A stretch of DNA of 64,000 bases, taken from contig CM055098.1 in NCBI GenBank assembly GCA_029204225.1, positions 54,506,282 through 54,570,281 of the forward strand, read 5' to 3'. The DNA is from Diphasiastrum complanatum. Lineage: Eukaryota > Streptophyta > Lycopodiopsida > Lycopodiales > Lycopodiaceae. The position numbers were made by a program, and so were the translations under genes. A model generated the notes under the pieces. That model was given only the letters and a program-made list of their open reading frames with translations, searched no databases and was not told the origin of the DNA. Of this stretch, positions 1-11,226 are shown piece after piece. Each line of letters starts with the position of its first letter. The stretch's first letter is position 1.

Positions 1-1252
1 CTACCATCCAATTCCATGAAAAAAACAAGAAAAAATCATGAATTTTAGCCCTTCCTTGGTTTTTTCACCATGCACAATTGGAGATCAATGGCAAGAACAT
101 TTTCCAAAACCACATGCAATCCAAAATACAGAGTTATAAGCAACCAATTGATTTGATCTTGCTGGATTTTGAATTCTACCCTCAATTTTGTGCCAAAATA
201 ATGGAAAACAAGCCAAATTTGGCTACAAAAGAGCCTAGAATCCAAATACATGGGAAGATCCAACATGCAACCTGAATTTCAACTACTTCAAAGTGAATTA
301 ACTTGCTGGAAATTTCAGATCCTTCACTAGTTTTGAGCTACACATGCAAAACTCCAAAAAAGACACCAAAATTTATTTCCTAGCACAATTCTCCATAAAC
401 CACAATGAATTTGAGAGAGATATGGAACATGCAAATTGAATTTGGAAAGATCCACCAACTTGCAACCTTGCTCCTCTCCTTGGATGAGAATACTAGTTGA
501 ATGCCACCAAGCTCCAATGAAAAGCACCACCTCTCCAAGCTTGTAAGCCTTGCTCTGATACCACTATAAGGGAAGCTCCTTAGATCCTGCCTACAAATCC
601 TAAACACAAAAGGATAACACACTGTGGAGAAACCACCCAACCAAGTAGAAGCATCCAATCAATCTCTAAAATTCAAACTCTCTACCTAAAATTAGCTAGT
701 TTTCACAAACTTGCTAATTTGGGAGATTTAGCATCAAAACTGAAACGTAAGGCTCCAAAAACTGGTACCTCTACAGCCCACAACAAGTTTTTGTCCATAA
801 ATTTTGAGTATATCTATCCTATCCAACTAGCCACATCAAAATTAACTAAGACTTGCTAATTTGGGCTTAGTTTGATCAACTCCATCAAATCTCAATAAAT
901 CTTCTTGTACTTGGCTCTGATACCATGTGGGAATCTACAAAATTGGACCAAGAATGGATCCTAAAATGATCCACAAGAGTGATTGGATGTTAGATACAAT
1001 TGATCTATCAATCTACACAAGATTTAGATCAATCTAGATCAAATTTCGATGAGAAAATCTAACAAGAACAATCATAAATGAAAGGGAATTGTACTTGCTG
1101 GTTTCACACATGTGAAAATTTGTCAGTATGGACTGTAGCCTGAAATCAAATTACAATATGATAGGAACTCAAAACTATCAAGAATAGTCAAGACAAATGA
1201 TAAATTTGACAAGAATTGACTCCAAAACCAAGATTGGTGTTGCTTAATGATG
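1..1252 (-). mobile_element. Reverse-oriented LTR retroelement debris
   Basis: Two exact reverse complements of the plant initiator-tRNA-Met primer binding site (GCTCTGATACCA on the + strand) lie at 552-563 and 914-925. The second is followed at once by TG (926), as expected for a reverse-strand LTR ending next to its PBS. No coding domain is recognisable. The right boundary is inferred from copy 1 of the TIR transposon, whose similarity to copy 2 begins near 1253. The insertion or rearrangement therefore removed the left end of copy 1. The LTR outer end could not be fixed, because no second LTR copy lies in the window. Confidence 0.5.
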
Positions 1253-2256
1253 TATGATAAGGGATGAGCAGATATTTTGTTGCTGGTGTGAATCCACTAG
1301 TCAGACACTGTGACAATGTGTCATTTTTCTTGAAGGCCCGAAGCAAAAAATTACTCAGCACCAACAACTCGTTAGATGAATCTCTTGCAATGTCATATTG
1401 CAAGAGTGTAAGCTCGGGCTCTATCACAGGATCACTAATAGAAGCCCGTCTGTCTTTGAGATCCAAACAATCAAGAACTCTATAATTTATACTAAAATCA
1501 AGTTTATCTAGTCTAAAACAAAAAGGAGTACCAATTGTATCTATAGCATCGGATATTTCCTTCTCAAATTTAAGATAGTCATCGGAATCTATATGTATAA
1601 AGATTTGAGGGAGGAGGAGGAGGTGGTGGATGTGTAGTATCTACAGGGATTGAAGGGGTATCCAAAGCAGATGTAGCTATATGTACAACAATATCAAGAG
1701 CAGTGTTATCTACAATTGATTCCGAGTTAGGGTTTAGGGTTTCTGTGGTGTCTACCCTCCTTACTTTCTTTGGAGCTCTCTTTGGTGCTGCCTGCTTCCG
1801 AGGTCTCTTGGTAGGAAGATCAATCCTATCTAGAGGAGTTGGTTTGGGAGCAGCAGGCTAAGATACGTGCAATTTGCAAAACCTTTCTCTCATTCTCATC
1901 GGGAGCTGAAAATCCTTGGGCATTATGGTGACTCTCTTGGAATGGATTGCCAGCAAAAATGAATCTTCGAAAAACGGGCTTATGTAATCTTCAACAGCCT
2001 CCTGAAGGCACTGAAAAGCACTGGGTGTGAATCTAACCAACTGTTCGAAATCATTTCTAGTTATGTTTCTTACAGCACGGTAGAATGGAGCTCTTGGAAT
2101 CAACAGAGTGGTGGATCTTTGATACTTAATGTATCTCAGAGAGCCACCTACTGCGGTTGCACGTTCTAGGTCTGCAGGAGGTGTAATGGCAACCACAGGA
2201 GCTGAGGACGAGCTAGCAGAGAAGAAGTCCCTCCTTGTCTGCTTTTTCCTATCCAT
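1253..2256 (-). pseudogene. CENH3-like histone fold fused to Ulp1 protease, copy 1
   Basis: The first ATG (2254-2256) opens 132 residues. The N-terminus MDRKKQTRRD resembles the H3 tail MARTKQTARK, keeping R2, K4, Q5, T6 and R8. Residues about 42-131 are a full H3 histone fold (KYQRST, LLIPRAPF, FEDSFLLAIHSKRVTIMPKD). A TAG then interrupts at 1858-1860; copy 2 has CAG there. Beyond the stop the frame continues through a basic linker, a polyproline run (about 1602-1625), and the start of a C48 peptidase domain (SISDPVIEPELTLLQ), ending near PYHT. The catalytic exons are lost with the left end of the element. A one-base insertion relative to copy 2 lies before KYQRST. Histone identity is strong. 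CENH3 rather than ordinary H3 affinity is inferred from LLIPRAxF and KDF. Confidence 0.85.
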
Positions 2257-3071
2257 GGACGTGTACTATGGGATAATGAAGTTGTGCATGACGGCTAGGA
2301 TGAACAGAAGACCGATATGTATGGACAAAATGTACGGTATATCGGACCTGTGCGAGGTTATTACAAGAGAGATAGATTAGTATTGAAGAAAGGTGCACAA
2401 GTGCGATACAAGGAGACACGTAGGCAGATGTATCGGACCTGTGGGCATGGAAGGCATTAAGAAAAATATCGATTGTGAAGAATGTGCACAAGTGCGATAT
2501 GGGGCCGACGAAAAAAAGTGAAAAAAATTCATCTAAATTTGTGATTTTATATCGCGGTTCGCAGCTGCAAAAAGACGTCCTTGTCACACGTGTGGGAGTT
2601 GTATTGGTCCAATGCAAAGAGCGACACATGTCACTCTATCACTTTACTCGTGTGAGATTTGTACGAACGAATGCTGCGAGCGACACGTGTTGTCGAACAC
2701 TACGATATGAACATGAGACATGTGTACAGTTATCTTTTCACACGTGTCCAGGTGTCACCTCACACGTGCCAGTTCCTGTAGTCAACTGAAAGTAGACACA
2801 TGACTTTGACCGTTTACCACACGTGCAAAATTTAGTATAAAGGGCACAAAACTCGATTAATTTTTTACTTTTTCCTGTTCTCAAAATTCGCGGCATATAG
2901 GTCTTTGCTGCGCGCACATTGTTGTCTATCTGCTTCCACGCTACCCTAGTTGCGCACAAGTGCGATATTCGGTATCTACCTGCCGTACATATCTCTATCT
3001 GTGCGCAATCTTGATAGTTAGTTTTGTTTCAGTTCTCCCTCGTGCAACAAGTGTGATATCTACATATTTCC
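2257..3071. promoter_or_regulatory. Divergent promoter with iterons and CACGTG boxes
   Basis: This spacer separates the histone-Ulp1 gene (leftward) from gene C (rightward). Four direct near-copies of GTGCACAAGTGCGATAT lie at 2393-2408, 2484-2500, 2952-2968 and 3042-3059. A second repeat, TATCGGACCTGTG, occurs at 2340-2352 and 2431-2443. Between 2580 and 2830 there are also repeated CACGTG-type cores (CACACGTG and close variants). The corresponding spacer of copy 3 carries a different iteron at the same position, so repeat arrays here are a property of the family. Likely roles are transcription-factor or self-encoded protein binding sites. Confidence 0.6.
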
Positions 3072-4655
3072 ATGGCCTCATTCCTCAGGATCCTCACCGA
3101 GATCAGGCTTGAGTTCATTTCTTAGTGAAATTTGGGATTACTGAAAATCTAGACTACTTTCACAGCCTATTCAGGCCATATCTACATGTTTTCAGGAATG
3201 CACAACCAAATTCTAATGTATTTTATGAACATTATGTTAAATTCAGAGATATACTTAGTAAGCCCTGTTTTCTCCATAGGTTCACTCCAGTACATGCATT
3301 ATACTAATCTTGTTCATTTTCTTTCTCAGCTTTCAGACATAGACTACATAGAATGTTCACCAAATGTGTTGATCTTTTCAAAAGCAGTTCAATGTGTCCC
3401 CTTATTGCAACAAGAAATGTGATTGGTAGAATATCAGAATGATTTTGTACTTTTCCTTTTAGTTCAGATTCCAGATGATGAGGAAGTATCTGTTGCTGAC
3501 CATCCTTTTGCATTATCCTCTGTTCAGTCAGCTATTAAGGATATCAATCACTTCCTTATTGACACTCCTGATAAGGAAAGTGACTTTATTGATGTAAATA
3601 CTGATGTTCTCCCGACCGATTCTTTTATCGGCCAAAATACATCTGCTGATGAATACATCCCGATAGAGGAGTCTAAATGTCTTTTTCAATTTGTCTGTAT
3701 ATTATATTAATGACAATGTATAATTTACTACTGCTGATTTATGTAAATTTTTTTGACTATTGTGAAGATGATGGTTCTGATGTTTATTATCTGACACAAT
3801 TTTGAATTCTCCCGACTTTGTAGATTTTGAAACAGATGACCTTGTTGCTGTATTGATTTTGATGATGAGGAGGGGACTTATGATCGGTGAAGAATGTCTG
3901 ACTAAGGCTTTATCAAATATTGCTAAGGATGGACGAGGCAGACCATCCAATGAAGAATTCACGACATTTCAATCCCAGATGGACTTCCCTCATCCATCAT
4001 TAATGCATTTCGCTGATGATTCCACTTCAGTACGTGGTCATTATATTGATCATCTTGATCTGGTTGCTGCTGATGATGAAAAATGTGTAAGTGTTTTAAA
4101 CTTCCTTGCATTACAATGTTTTTAATCACTAAATGTGTTTTTTGCTAACATATTTCCTATTGCAGGATGCTCTCATATTTGATGACTTTGCTGCGAGACG
4201 AGGGTCATTTCAGACAACCACGCATCCTCGTTCCAGAGGAATAGTGGACTTGGCCACTATCTTAGGCTTTTCCTGAAGATATGAGATGCTGTATTGCTCA
4301 TTTCCACAGTTGAGCCTAGTTGGGGAGAATCTGATAATGGCAGTTAAAGCTTTATCATTTTACCTAGGAGGGACATAAATTTGTTAAGACAAATAAGATC
4401 ATTTTTGTCCAAAAGATTTTATGTTTTGAACATTTAGGTTTTACTAATGGAATGTTCCTTTAAGGAACTCTCATTATTCATTGTATTCCACTCATATTGA
4501 GCTTAGTGGAAATAAGAATAATGCACATCTATTAGTTGCATACGTTAGCAGAGAATTTCTTCATGACCAATACTACCATATGAATCTGATACTACGATCT
4601 GATGAATGAATAGTTGACACTTTGTATTTTTGATATAATACAATCAATACATTAC
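3072..4655 (+). pseudogene. Transposon gene C, copy 1 (unknown function)
   Basis: Multi-exon gene inferred by matching copy 3. Proposed exons: 3072-3257, 3330-3418, 3468-3678, 3824-4086, 4166 to about 4276, and a last exon from about 4312 to 4655. Most junctions have GT/AG signals. Exon 1 carries GITENLDYFHSLFRPY, matching DIPSEKLEYFSTIVFAPF in copy 3. Exon 4 carries RPSNEEFTTFQSQ, matching LPTEEEFWEFQKQ. Exon 5 begins DALIFDDFAARRGS, matching DALELGAFCMRHGG. The last exon carries NLIMAVKALSFYLGG, matching TVIMAIKSLSASLGG. The middle is rich in Asp/Glu. I recognise no domain. A frameshift follows MASFLRI in exon 1 and several stops break the last exon. Exon limits are approximate. Confidence 0.55.
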
Positions 4656-4739
4656 ATTGAGTATTTTCTCCTCTCTTGGTTCAATGAATTTGCAAAGCAA
4701 TTTTGAACATGTCATGATTTGATGACAATGATGATCTTC

Positions 4740-7173
4740 TAGCTCAGCAATCATCTAGTTTTCTCTTCCGGTATGAACTTGCATGCTTTTCTAAACTGTT
4801 GTATTGTGTAGACTTTGTTAATCTGAACACTCACGGTAGAAGCATTGAAAACAATTGACAATGTAGTTTTCATTTTCCTTGGTTCCTCCATGTTGTGTAT
4901 TTCGATGAAATGTTGCTCATGCTTTGCCAATGTGACTTCTCCCATCCCTTGTGATGACCATATACTCAAGCTTACATAGGTGTTGCAAAAAATGTTGTAT
5001 GATCCTCTTAGTATGTGCTGCATATGTCAAAATCATAATGTTAGTCTTATGTTTTGGATCTAAATATATATGAAAAATTGAAAGCATCTTGAAAATTTTT
5101 ATACTAACCATGTAATGAGTGATGTGATCTTCTCCCCATGCTTTTGGATATTGCATTAACAAACTTGACACAAGTCCTATTGGACAGCTTTCTTATCAAT
5201 ATCAGAGTATTTTTCTTTTTTTAAAATAGCAATCATACTATCAAGCTTCTTCCATATATTCAACTTTTAGTACTCTAGTTTTTACTGTCTTTTTTGAAGT
5301 CCTGAGTGACAACAATAATATCTGTCCAGACTGAGTGTTGAATATTAGAAGCCTTACCAATATGATTTGAAAGGAAACGACGTGCTTTTGCTCCTCCTAT
5401 GCTTGGCTTTAGTTGGCATGTTCCCATTCTTTCCCTGAAAGCTTTTCATCTTTTTGAATTTTGACATGTCCCTTATGGAGTCCTGCTTTTTGATAAAACA
5501 TCTTCTATACGAGAGATAGCTTCCTTTGCTAATGATGCTAGCTTAGTATTCCAAGCAAAAACTATATGAATATAATGAGCTTTTCTTATTAATCTATCTT
5601 TTGCATGAAGAGTGCAAACATGCACATTTTTCCAAGGGGATAGACAGCACAGGCTTCCAATTTGGATTCTGCATATTCTCTACTGATTCCTGTACTCCTA
5701 GTTATATCTTTTGCCATTTTCATGCTAGTACAACAAAGGGTGTTTGATGTAGCACCGTTGAGAGACATTATACATACATTTCAATGTTTTCAAATCACCT
5801 ACCACAGTGCCATTCAACATTGAAGTCTCCAACTCCCTAGGAACATGAGAAGTCCTCCATCCATATGGTTCTTGATGATCCTAGGATAAAGGTGGTCTTT
5901 GAGAATATCCATGATAAATATTCATGATCCTCCTTCAGAACCTGTCCCAAAGAATAATCAGACTTAGTTTACATGATTTAATACTATTCAATGAATGTAA
6001 TGTAATAATGAGGCTAGTATTATCGAATGCCTACCTACCACCATATCATTTTCTAACTGGACACTGAATCTGAATCTCTTCTTGGTTCTCCGTTTGTGAT
6101 AGAGCGCCAATCATGAGAGTTATACTAACTCTCTCCATCTTCTGCCCTTTCACTATTTCTGACTCATCTAACTTAAGTAATAGATTATTTTTTTCATTCA
6201 CCTTTTCATAGGTTATATCATAGAATGTGACGATGTATCTCAGCAAGTAATTTAGATCAACAAATAAGTTGTTTGATGAATTATAGATATCGATCTTTCC
6301 ATCAGTTTCATACACCTCCTCAATATGAAATGGAGTTCCAGTGATCTTATGCATACCTATGTTTAATGTATCTCTCTCTTTCTTCAAGTGATATGTCCTA
6401 GGGATTGGGAGTTTTCTAATTTGAACTTGTTTAAAAGCTTCTCTAATTAGTTTAAATATTGTTGCATATGCTTCCCTACTAATACCTGCAAAATCACAAG
6501 CACCCTGAACTATAGTCTTATCTAAAAAAATTTGAATGTCCACCATCAAAGACTCTGCTATTTTAAACTTTACATTTGAAATCCTATTGTTCATCATGAT
6601 ACACTCAGTGGATTTGCAAGTCAATATTGTGCCCAATGACATTCCTAGTGAAACATTGTCTTTAATATTCCGAGGAGCTACTAATGCAAGATCTGCAAAA
6701 AAAACAGATAGTTAACATAATATCACCATAGCTTAAATTAAATCCAAATGTCATTAAAAAAACATACCAAAAATTAGAAATATGCTTACTTGAATGCACG
6801 GATTCTTCTATTTCGATAAACCTCCTTTTGAAAGCGTTTTGAATATCCTTGCAACTTTGTCGCTTTTGCTTCTTACCTGTAAGCCTTTTTCTTTGCCAAA
6901 TCCACATCTTTCAATAATTGTAAGTTTTCAATATGCCCATTGCATATCCATGTAACTAAATGAGTTATTGAAGAGAATGTGGGATGTGTCAAAGTGTTTG
7001 GATCTTGTAAATATAATATTCCATCTATCCACAAATCCAAGTTTTTTTTTTCCTTCTGCCCTGAAACGAGAACGATCCTCAACAGATATTTGAATTCCTT
7101 TGCCTCCTCTTCTCTGCAAAGGTGCCAAATCAATAGGGATATCCACATGTAGATGATACAATGCCATCATCAA
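4740..7173 (-). pseudogene. DDE-type transposase, copy 1
   Basis: Read leftward. The N-terminal exon starts near 7173 (MMMALYHLHVDIPIDLAPLQ), followed by a stretch shared with copy 2 that here lacks about 240 bp encoding the coiled coil. The next exon (about 6046-6660) holds GISREAYATIFKLIREAF and the first acidic motif LLLKLDESEIVKGQKMERVS near 6130-6190. The second acidic motif, VVGDLKTLKCMYNVS, lies at about 5760-5805. It is followed by VLSIPLE and CTLHAKDRL in a shifted frame, then PSIGGAKARRFLSNHIGKAS (about 5340-5405). The third motif region, LSIWSSQGM, is near 4930-4960 and is frameshifted right after it. The order and spacing indicate a DDE/RNase H-fold transposase. I cannot assign a named superfamily. 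Frameshifts and stops make it nonfunctional. Confidence 0.7.
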
Positions 7174-7661
7174 AAAAACAATAGAGTAATCAGTTGCATC
7201 AAAGTACTATGACTAAATTATATGAAGCAAAACAAAATACTCATCTTTGATTATATTATATACTATGTACGATCAATCCAATCTCCATTCTTGTATGCTT
7301 GATTCAAATTTGGAAATGCCGCTCATTTTTTCATTCCAATAGGTAGTTGGCACTCATATTTCCATTCTCGTGGAAGGAATGCATATGTAAACATTTTGCA
7401 ATTTTTCCTGATTCGGATTTGGGGATGACGGTCATATTCTAGATCCAGTGAAAATATTGCCCTTTTCGTAACCAATGGAGAGAATATTTTTGAATTTAGT
7501 CAAGTTATATTGCGAACTGTTTACAGTTCTTAACTGTGACTATAAACACTATGGTTAGATCATTGGGAGTTGGGAGGCCTTGGGAGTGGTGGGGACAAGC
7601 AAATAAACAATATTATTTTTTTTATTTTGATATTTTTCCTATATCCTACATGGCATTCCTT

Positions 7662-7688
7662 AAAGGGTCTTTTTGATATTGAGAACTC
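7662..7688. repeat. Right TIR of transposon copy 1
   Basis: These 27 bp are identical to the right TIR of copy 2 (14675-14701) and to the reverse complement of its left TIR (9201-9227). The outer end reads GATATTGAGAACTC. The next 8 bp (CTCTAATG) are also shared with copy 2, so the true end may lie slightly further out. Confidence 0.85.
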
Positions 7689-7696
7689 CTCTAATG

Positions 7697-9097
7697 AACT
7701 TGAACACACATCCAAGCATCGCCATAAATGAAAACCTTACTAAAATAGCGACTAGCCAGTTCTGATACATGTGGAAAAAGTGGATCTTGAATGGATCTAA
7801 GATCCCAAATGTTTTGGCTAAGATCTTTGCACAACAAGCTACAAAAGCTAGAAATGGCAAAGCATCCCTAATGCTACCTTTGATACACATGAACTTCACA
7901 AAGCATTCAAGAGACAAAAGAAACTTATGAAGATACTAATGGAAACAAAAAATAATAGCAAACAGGTCGTGGAATAGCACCCTAGCACTTTTGGATAGCA
8001 CCCTAAGATCATACACAAGAGCTTGAAGACAATACACAAAACAATGCTTACAATGGAGGAAGAAACTGTGACAATGATTTATTGATCTCTCTCAACAATA
8101 CAATAAGTTTCTCTAGCCTGTTTCTCCACACATTTTCTACTATTTATGGATGAGGAAGATGACTCTCCTCTCCTCTCTCTAAAAGGTACTTGACCCTAAA
8201 TATTCCTTATACAGGAAAAATAGCTAAAAATGACATATATGACCAAAATACATCAAAATGGTCTCATGAAGGGTCTAAAGTTTGACACTTTTCCATACTG
8301 AAAAAATACAGTAAATAAAAAACTTTAGGCCTGGTTCACACGTGTAAAACTCCAATACCAAAACTATGTACAAAAATTGCCAATTAAGGTCTCAAACTAG
8401 CTAGGAAATGTTGACAATTTTCACAAACTTCATGGAAGATGTGACAACATATCTGATCAACTAGTGGCGAGCCAAGTGCTCCTTTTACTGAATCGGCAGA
8501 GTGCCGAGGGATCGGCACTACTTCAGGATGTGGGTCGTGTTGGGGATATTCCCAACACAATGTGAGCAAAGGGATAAATTTAATAATAAATGTATTGCGA
8601 GGGCATGGCTTCTTGCGCATATAAGTCCATGGCCCAATGAGCACACGAGCTAATTGTAAATAGAAATAATAGACTTGGGCCCTTTATAATTAAAATAAAA
8701 CTTGAGGCCCAAAGTCATTTGAAAACTTAGAGTTTACTTTTTAGAGTTGGGTCCTTTTTTGGACTCACATGAATATGGTAAATTTTAATGTACTTTTTAT
8801 GGACCCTTGGACCAAGTTGGGTCCAAGATGAATGGATAGGATCATTGTGAATATTAGCCAATAAAATTTTGCAGCAAGGGCCTTCCCCATTTATAAAAAG
8901 GCATCATTTGTACTCTATTTGCATGCTTAATGGGAAGGAAAAAAACTCTACCATTTTTGGAAGAGAAGCATCCTCATTTGCTATTCAATGCTTGCTATTG
9001 CTCTTGTTGTTTTCATTTGCTTTCAAGTTCATGCTTTGTTGGTTTCATTAGTTTATGTTTCTCCTTAGCAAGTACAATGAGCAAGTGAGCTAACCTC
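7697..9097. other. Intergenic, no gene recognised
   Basis: No coding similarity is visible on either strand. The only local structure seen is a short perfect hairpin around 8511-8529 (GTGCCGA, GGGA loop, TCGGCAC). Confidence 0.5.
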
Positions 9098-9107
9098 CCT
9101 CCTCCTC

Positions 9108-9200
<93 letters not shown>
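9098..9200 (+). repeat. (TC)n microsatellite
   Basis: An imperfect CT/CCT tract runs directly up to the left TIR of transposon copy 2. It creates spurious Arg-Glu repeat ORFs on the other strand. Because it abuts the transposon it obscures any target-site duplication. Confidence 0.95.
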
Positions 9201-9204
<4 letters not shown>

Positions 9205-9227
9205 TCTCAATATCAAAAAGACCCTTT
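9201..9227. repeat. Left TIR of transposon copy 2
   Basis: The sequence begins GAGTTCTCAATATC and is the exact reverse complement of 14675-14701. Similarity weakens after 27 bp. Subterminal sequence nearby (9400-9570) carries short motifs such as CTGCCCGAC and CAGTAACTGTG that recur beside gene A of copy 4 (37430-37490). Confidence 0.9.
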
Positions 9228-9658
9228 GTAAAGATACTTTTATTTTTTTTCTTTAGTTTCGACCGTCACCAGGCCCAATCAAAATGAATAGATTTGAAAT
9301 CTACGTAACGTAGTTCAAATTAAGTAAAAAATAAAAATGCAGTATAGAAAACTTTGAAATTTGTGTCCAGGCAGCATGGACGTATCCCATTGGTTTCTTC
9401 TTCCTGCCCGACACGTGCTAATCTGTCCGACGTCAATATCTCAAGTTAAATTTACTTTACTATGCTGGTTAGTATAATGAAATTTTCTAACTATACTAGT
9501 TACAGTTATAGAAATATAGTATGTACAGTTACATAAAATATGGTATACGCAGTAACTGTGACTATGTTGGCATTCACATTAGATTAAATGTGATATGAAA
9601 AATTAAAATTAAGTAACATATCAGAGAGATTTTTGGCGCCCAAGCTTTGAAAATAGCA

Positions 9659-11032
9659 ATGGCGAGGAGACCCAGATCTACAATCGATTCTGTGATTCTT
9701 TACAATGAGAAAGATGAAGCTGATAACTGGAAGCCAACAAAATATACGAAGAACTCATGGGTATTGCTGCATCCATCATCAAAGGGCAATTTTTGACAAA
9801 AGAAAAGAGCAAAAATGACTTACAAATCTTATTGGAAAGCAAAAATTTTGGAGTTTAAGACTACCCCGAGAGATCAATGGATATCAGAATTCTTAGTGCA
9901 ACATGTATATATGCATTCAGAAATCAAAGTACATGATATCAATTATCATGATCATAAAAAATGTAATTGTAAGTATATCAAAACATATGCACTCTACAAC
10001 AATCATAGGTGATTTCCTTTATTGATGCTCTTCAGATTATGATTTAAATGCTTCAACATTGTTTTTTTCTTTCAGATTCATATCCATCATGCATAAGTGA
10101 ATGGGAGCCCGCACAATCACTTGCAGGAATATTAGATGTGATTCACTCTGATGTTGGAAAGCTACAATACAGAGGAAGAAGTCCAAAGGAACTTGTAGAT
10201 TGTGGTATCTATTTTTATGAATCTTTATATACGCCACAAACAAATGGAGGTTTTGGCAAGCTCGAAGCAATTCCATTGCCTAGTTTTCAAAGTGATGAGT
10301 GGCCTACTCCTGACAGCATTGTTTCTGAATCCTTGAGATGCAAGCTACTCATTGATATTAAAAATGCTATGAAGATAAGCACAGGCTCGAAAATTGTTCA
10401 CCTAAGTTGGTTTATCTCATTTGCATACATTTGTTGATTTTTTCTCGAGTGCTAGTGTTCGTAGGACACCAACTTTATTTGTTTGCAAGGATTTATCAGA
10501 TGAGACTTTGTCAGATCTCATGGATCAAGGCTGGGATAGTAAAACAAATAATGACATAGAATGCAGGATTAAAAAGTCCTCAATGATCTTCCGTTATCAT
10601 ATCGAAAAGCAAATGCTCAGTCTCACATTTAGCTACCAGAGATACAAGAAAATTGAAGGTACATGGCTACCACTGGATCAAGACTTTGAACTAAATGATC
10701 ACACAAACCGAATGGAGATAAGCATTATCTACAATGAGGAATATTTGACTATGGTTGAGGTGGAAGAGCACTGGAAGCTTGATTTTATCAAAACAGAACT
10801 CATGCTATTACAAACCAATCTACCAACATATTTCAGATTTATCATCAACGGAAGACTCGTAAGTACTTTATGTTTATTGCCATTTCAAAATAGAACAAAA
10901 TAATAGAAAATGTCATCATTTACAATTGCACATTCACTAATATTTGCCATGTCACAGATGCGAAAAAGACAGGAGCTGATAATGTGCTACAAAGATCTAC
11001 CTACAACAATCACCATTGTGGGAGAACAATAG
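9659..11032 (+). pseudogene. Transposon gene A, copy 2 (unknown function)
   Basis: Three exons are supported by splice signals and by copy 4: 9659-9968, 10076-10858 and 10958-11032. Joining exons 1 and 2 keeps the frame. The product, about 385 residues, begins MARRPRSTIDSVILYNEKDE. It has a short HDHKKCNCK motif at the end of exon 1, then GILDVIHSDVGKLQYRGRSP, then VDFFSSASVRRTPTLFVCKD and WLPLDQDFELN. All of these have counterparts in copy 4. The protein ends MRKRQELIMCYKDLPTTITI. I recognise no known domain; the Cys/His cluster could bind a metal. Two defects are visible: an in-frame TGA after SSKGNF (9794-9796) and a one-base frameshift near 10425. Both are absent from copy 4, so the ancestor was open. 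Confidence 0.65.
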
Positions 11033-11226
11033 TTTCAAATAAACTTTAGTAAAAATCTGTGTATACACCCTTTCATTCAATAAATGAAAGCCCAAGTTGG
11101 GCATCTATACATGTATTTTGTGCTCCCAAATTCATAAACTGGAGCAACATATGATATATCAATGTATATTTTTCTATGAAGTCTATACATGTATTTTTGT
11201 TCTATGCTATCTATATTTTTTCTATC

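Larger units (their letters stand above)
1253..7688. mobile_element. Multi-gene TIR DNA transposon, copy 1 (left-truncated)
   Basis: This copy holds, in order, a histone-fold/Ulp1 gene (-), a divergent promoter, gene C (+), and a DDE-type transposase (-), and ends in a TIR at 7662-7688. Its two flanks match copy 2: 1253-2260 aligns with 11975-12955, and about 6200-7690 aligns with 12977-14703. The segment between (about 2265-6200) is absent from copy 2. The left end, which should carry gene A, the rest of the Ulp1 exons and the left TIR, is missing and replaced by retroelement sequence. Every gene has at least one stop or frameshift, so the copy is dead but still readable. Confidence 0.8.

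Noticed and set aside
1858-2256. A host histone H3 or CENH3 gene
   Set aside because: Three copies sit in the same place in transposons, are joined to Ulp1 sequence, and are diverged and broken; a host histone gene would be strongly conserved.
8511-8529. Short hairpin as a terminator or RNA element
   Set aside because: No gene is nearby and a 7-bp stem is expected by chance in DNA of this length.
9013-9216. Open frame encoding Arg-Glu repeats on the minus strand
   Set aside because: It is simply the translation of the (TC)n microsatellite.
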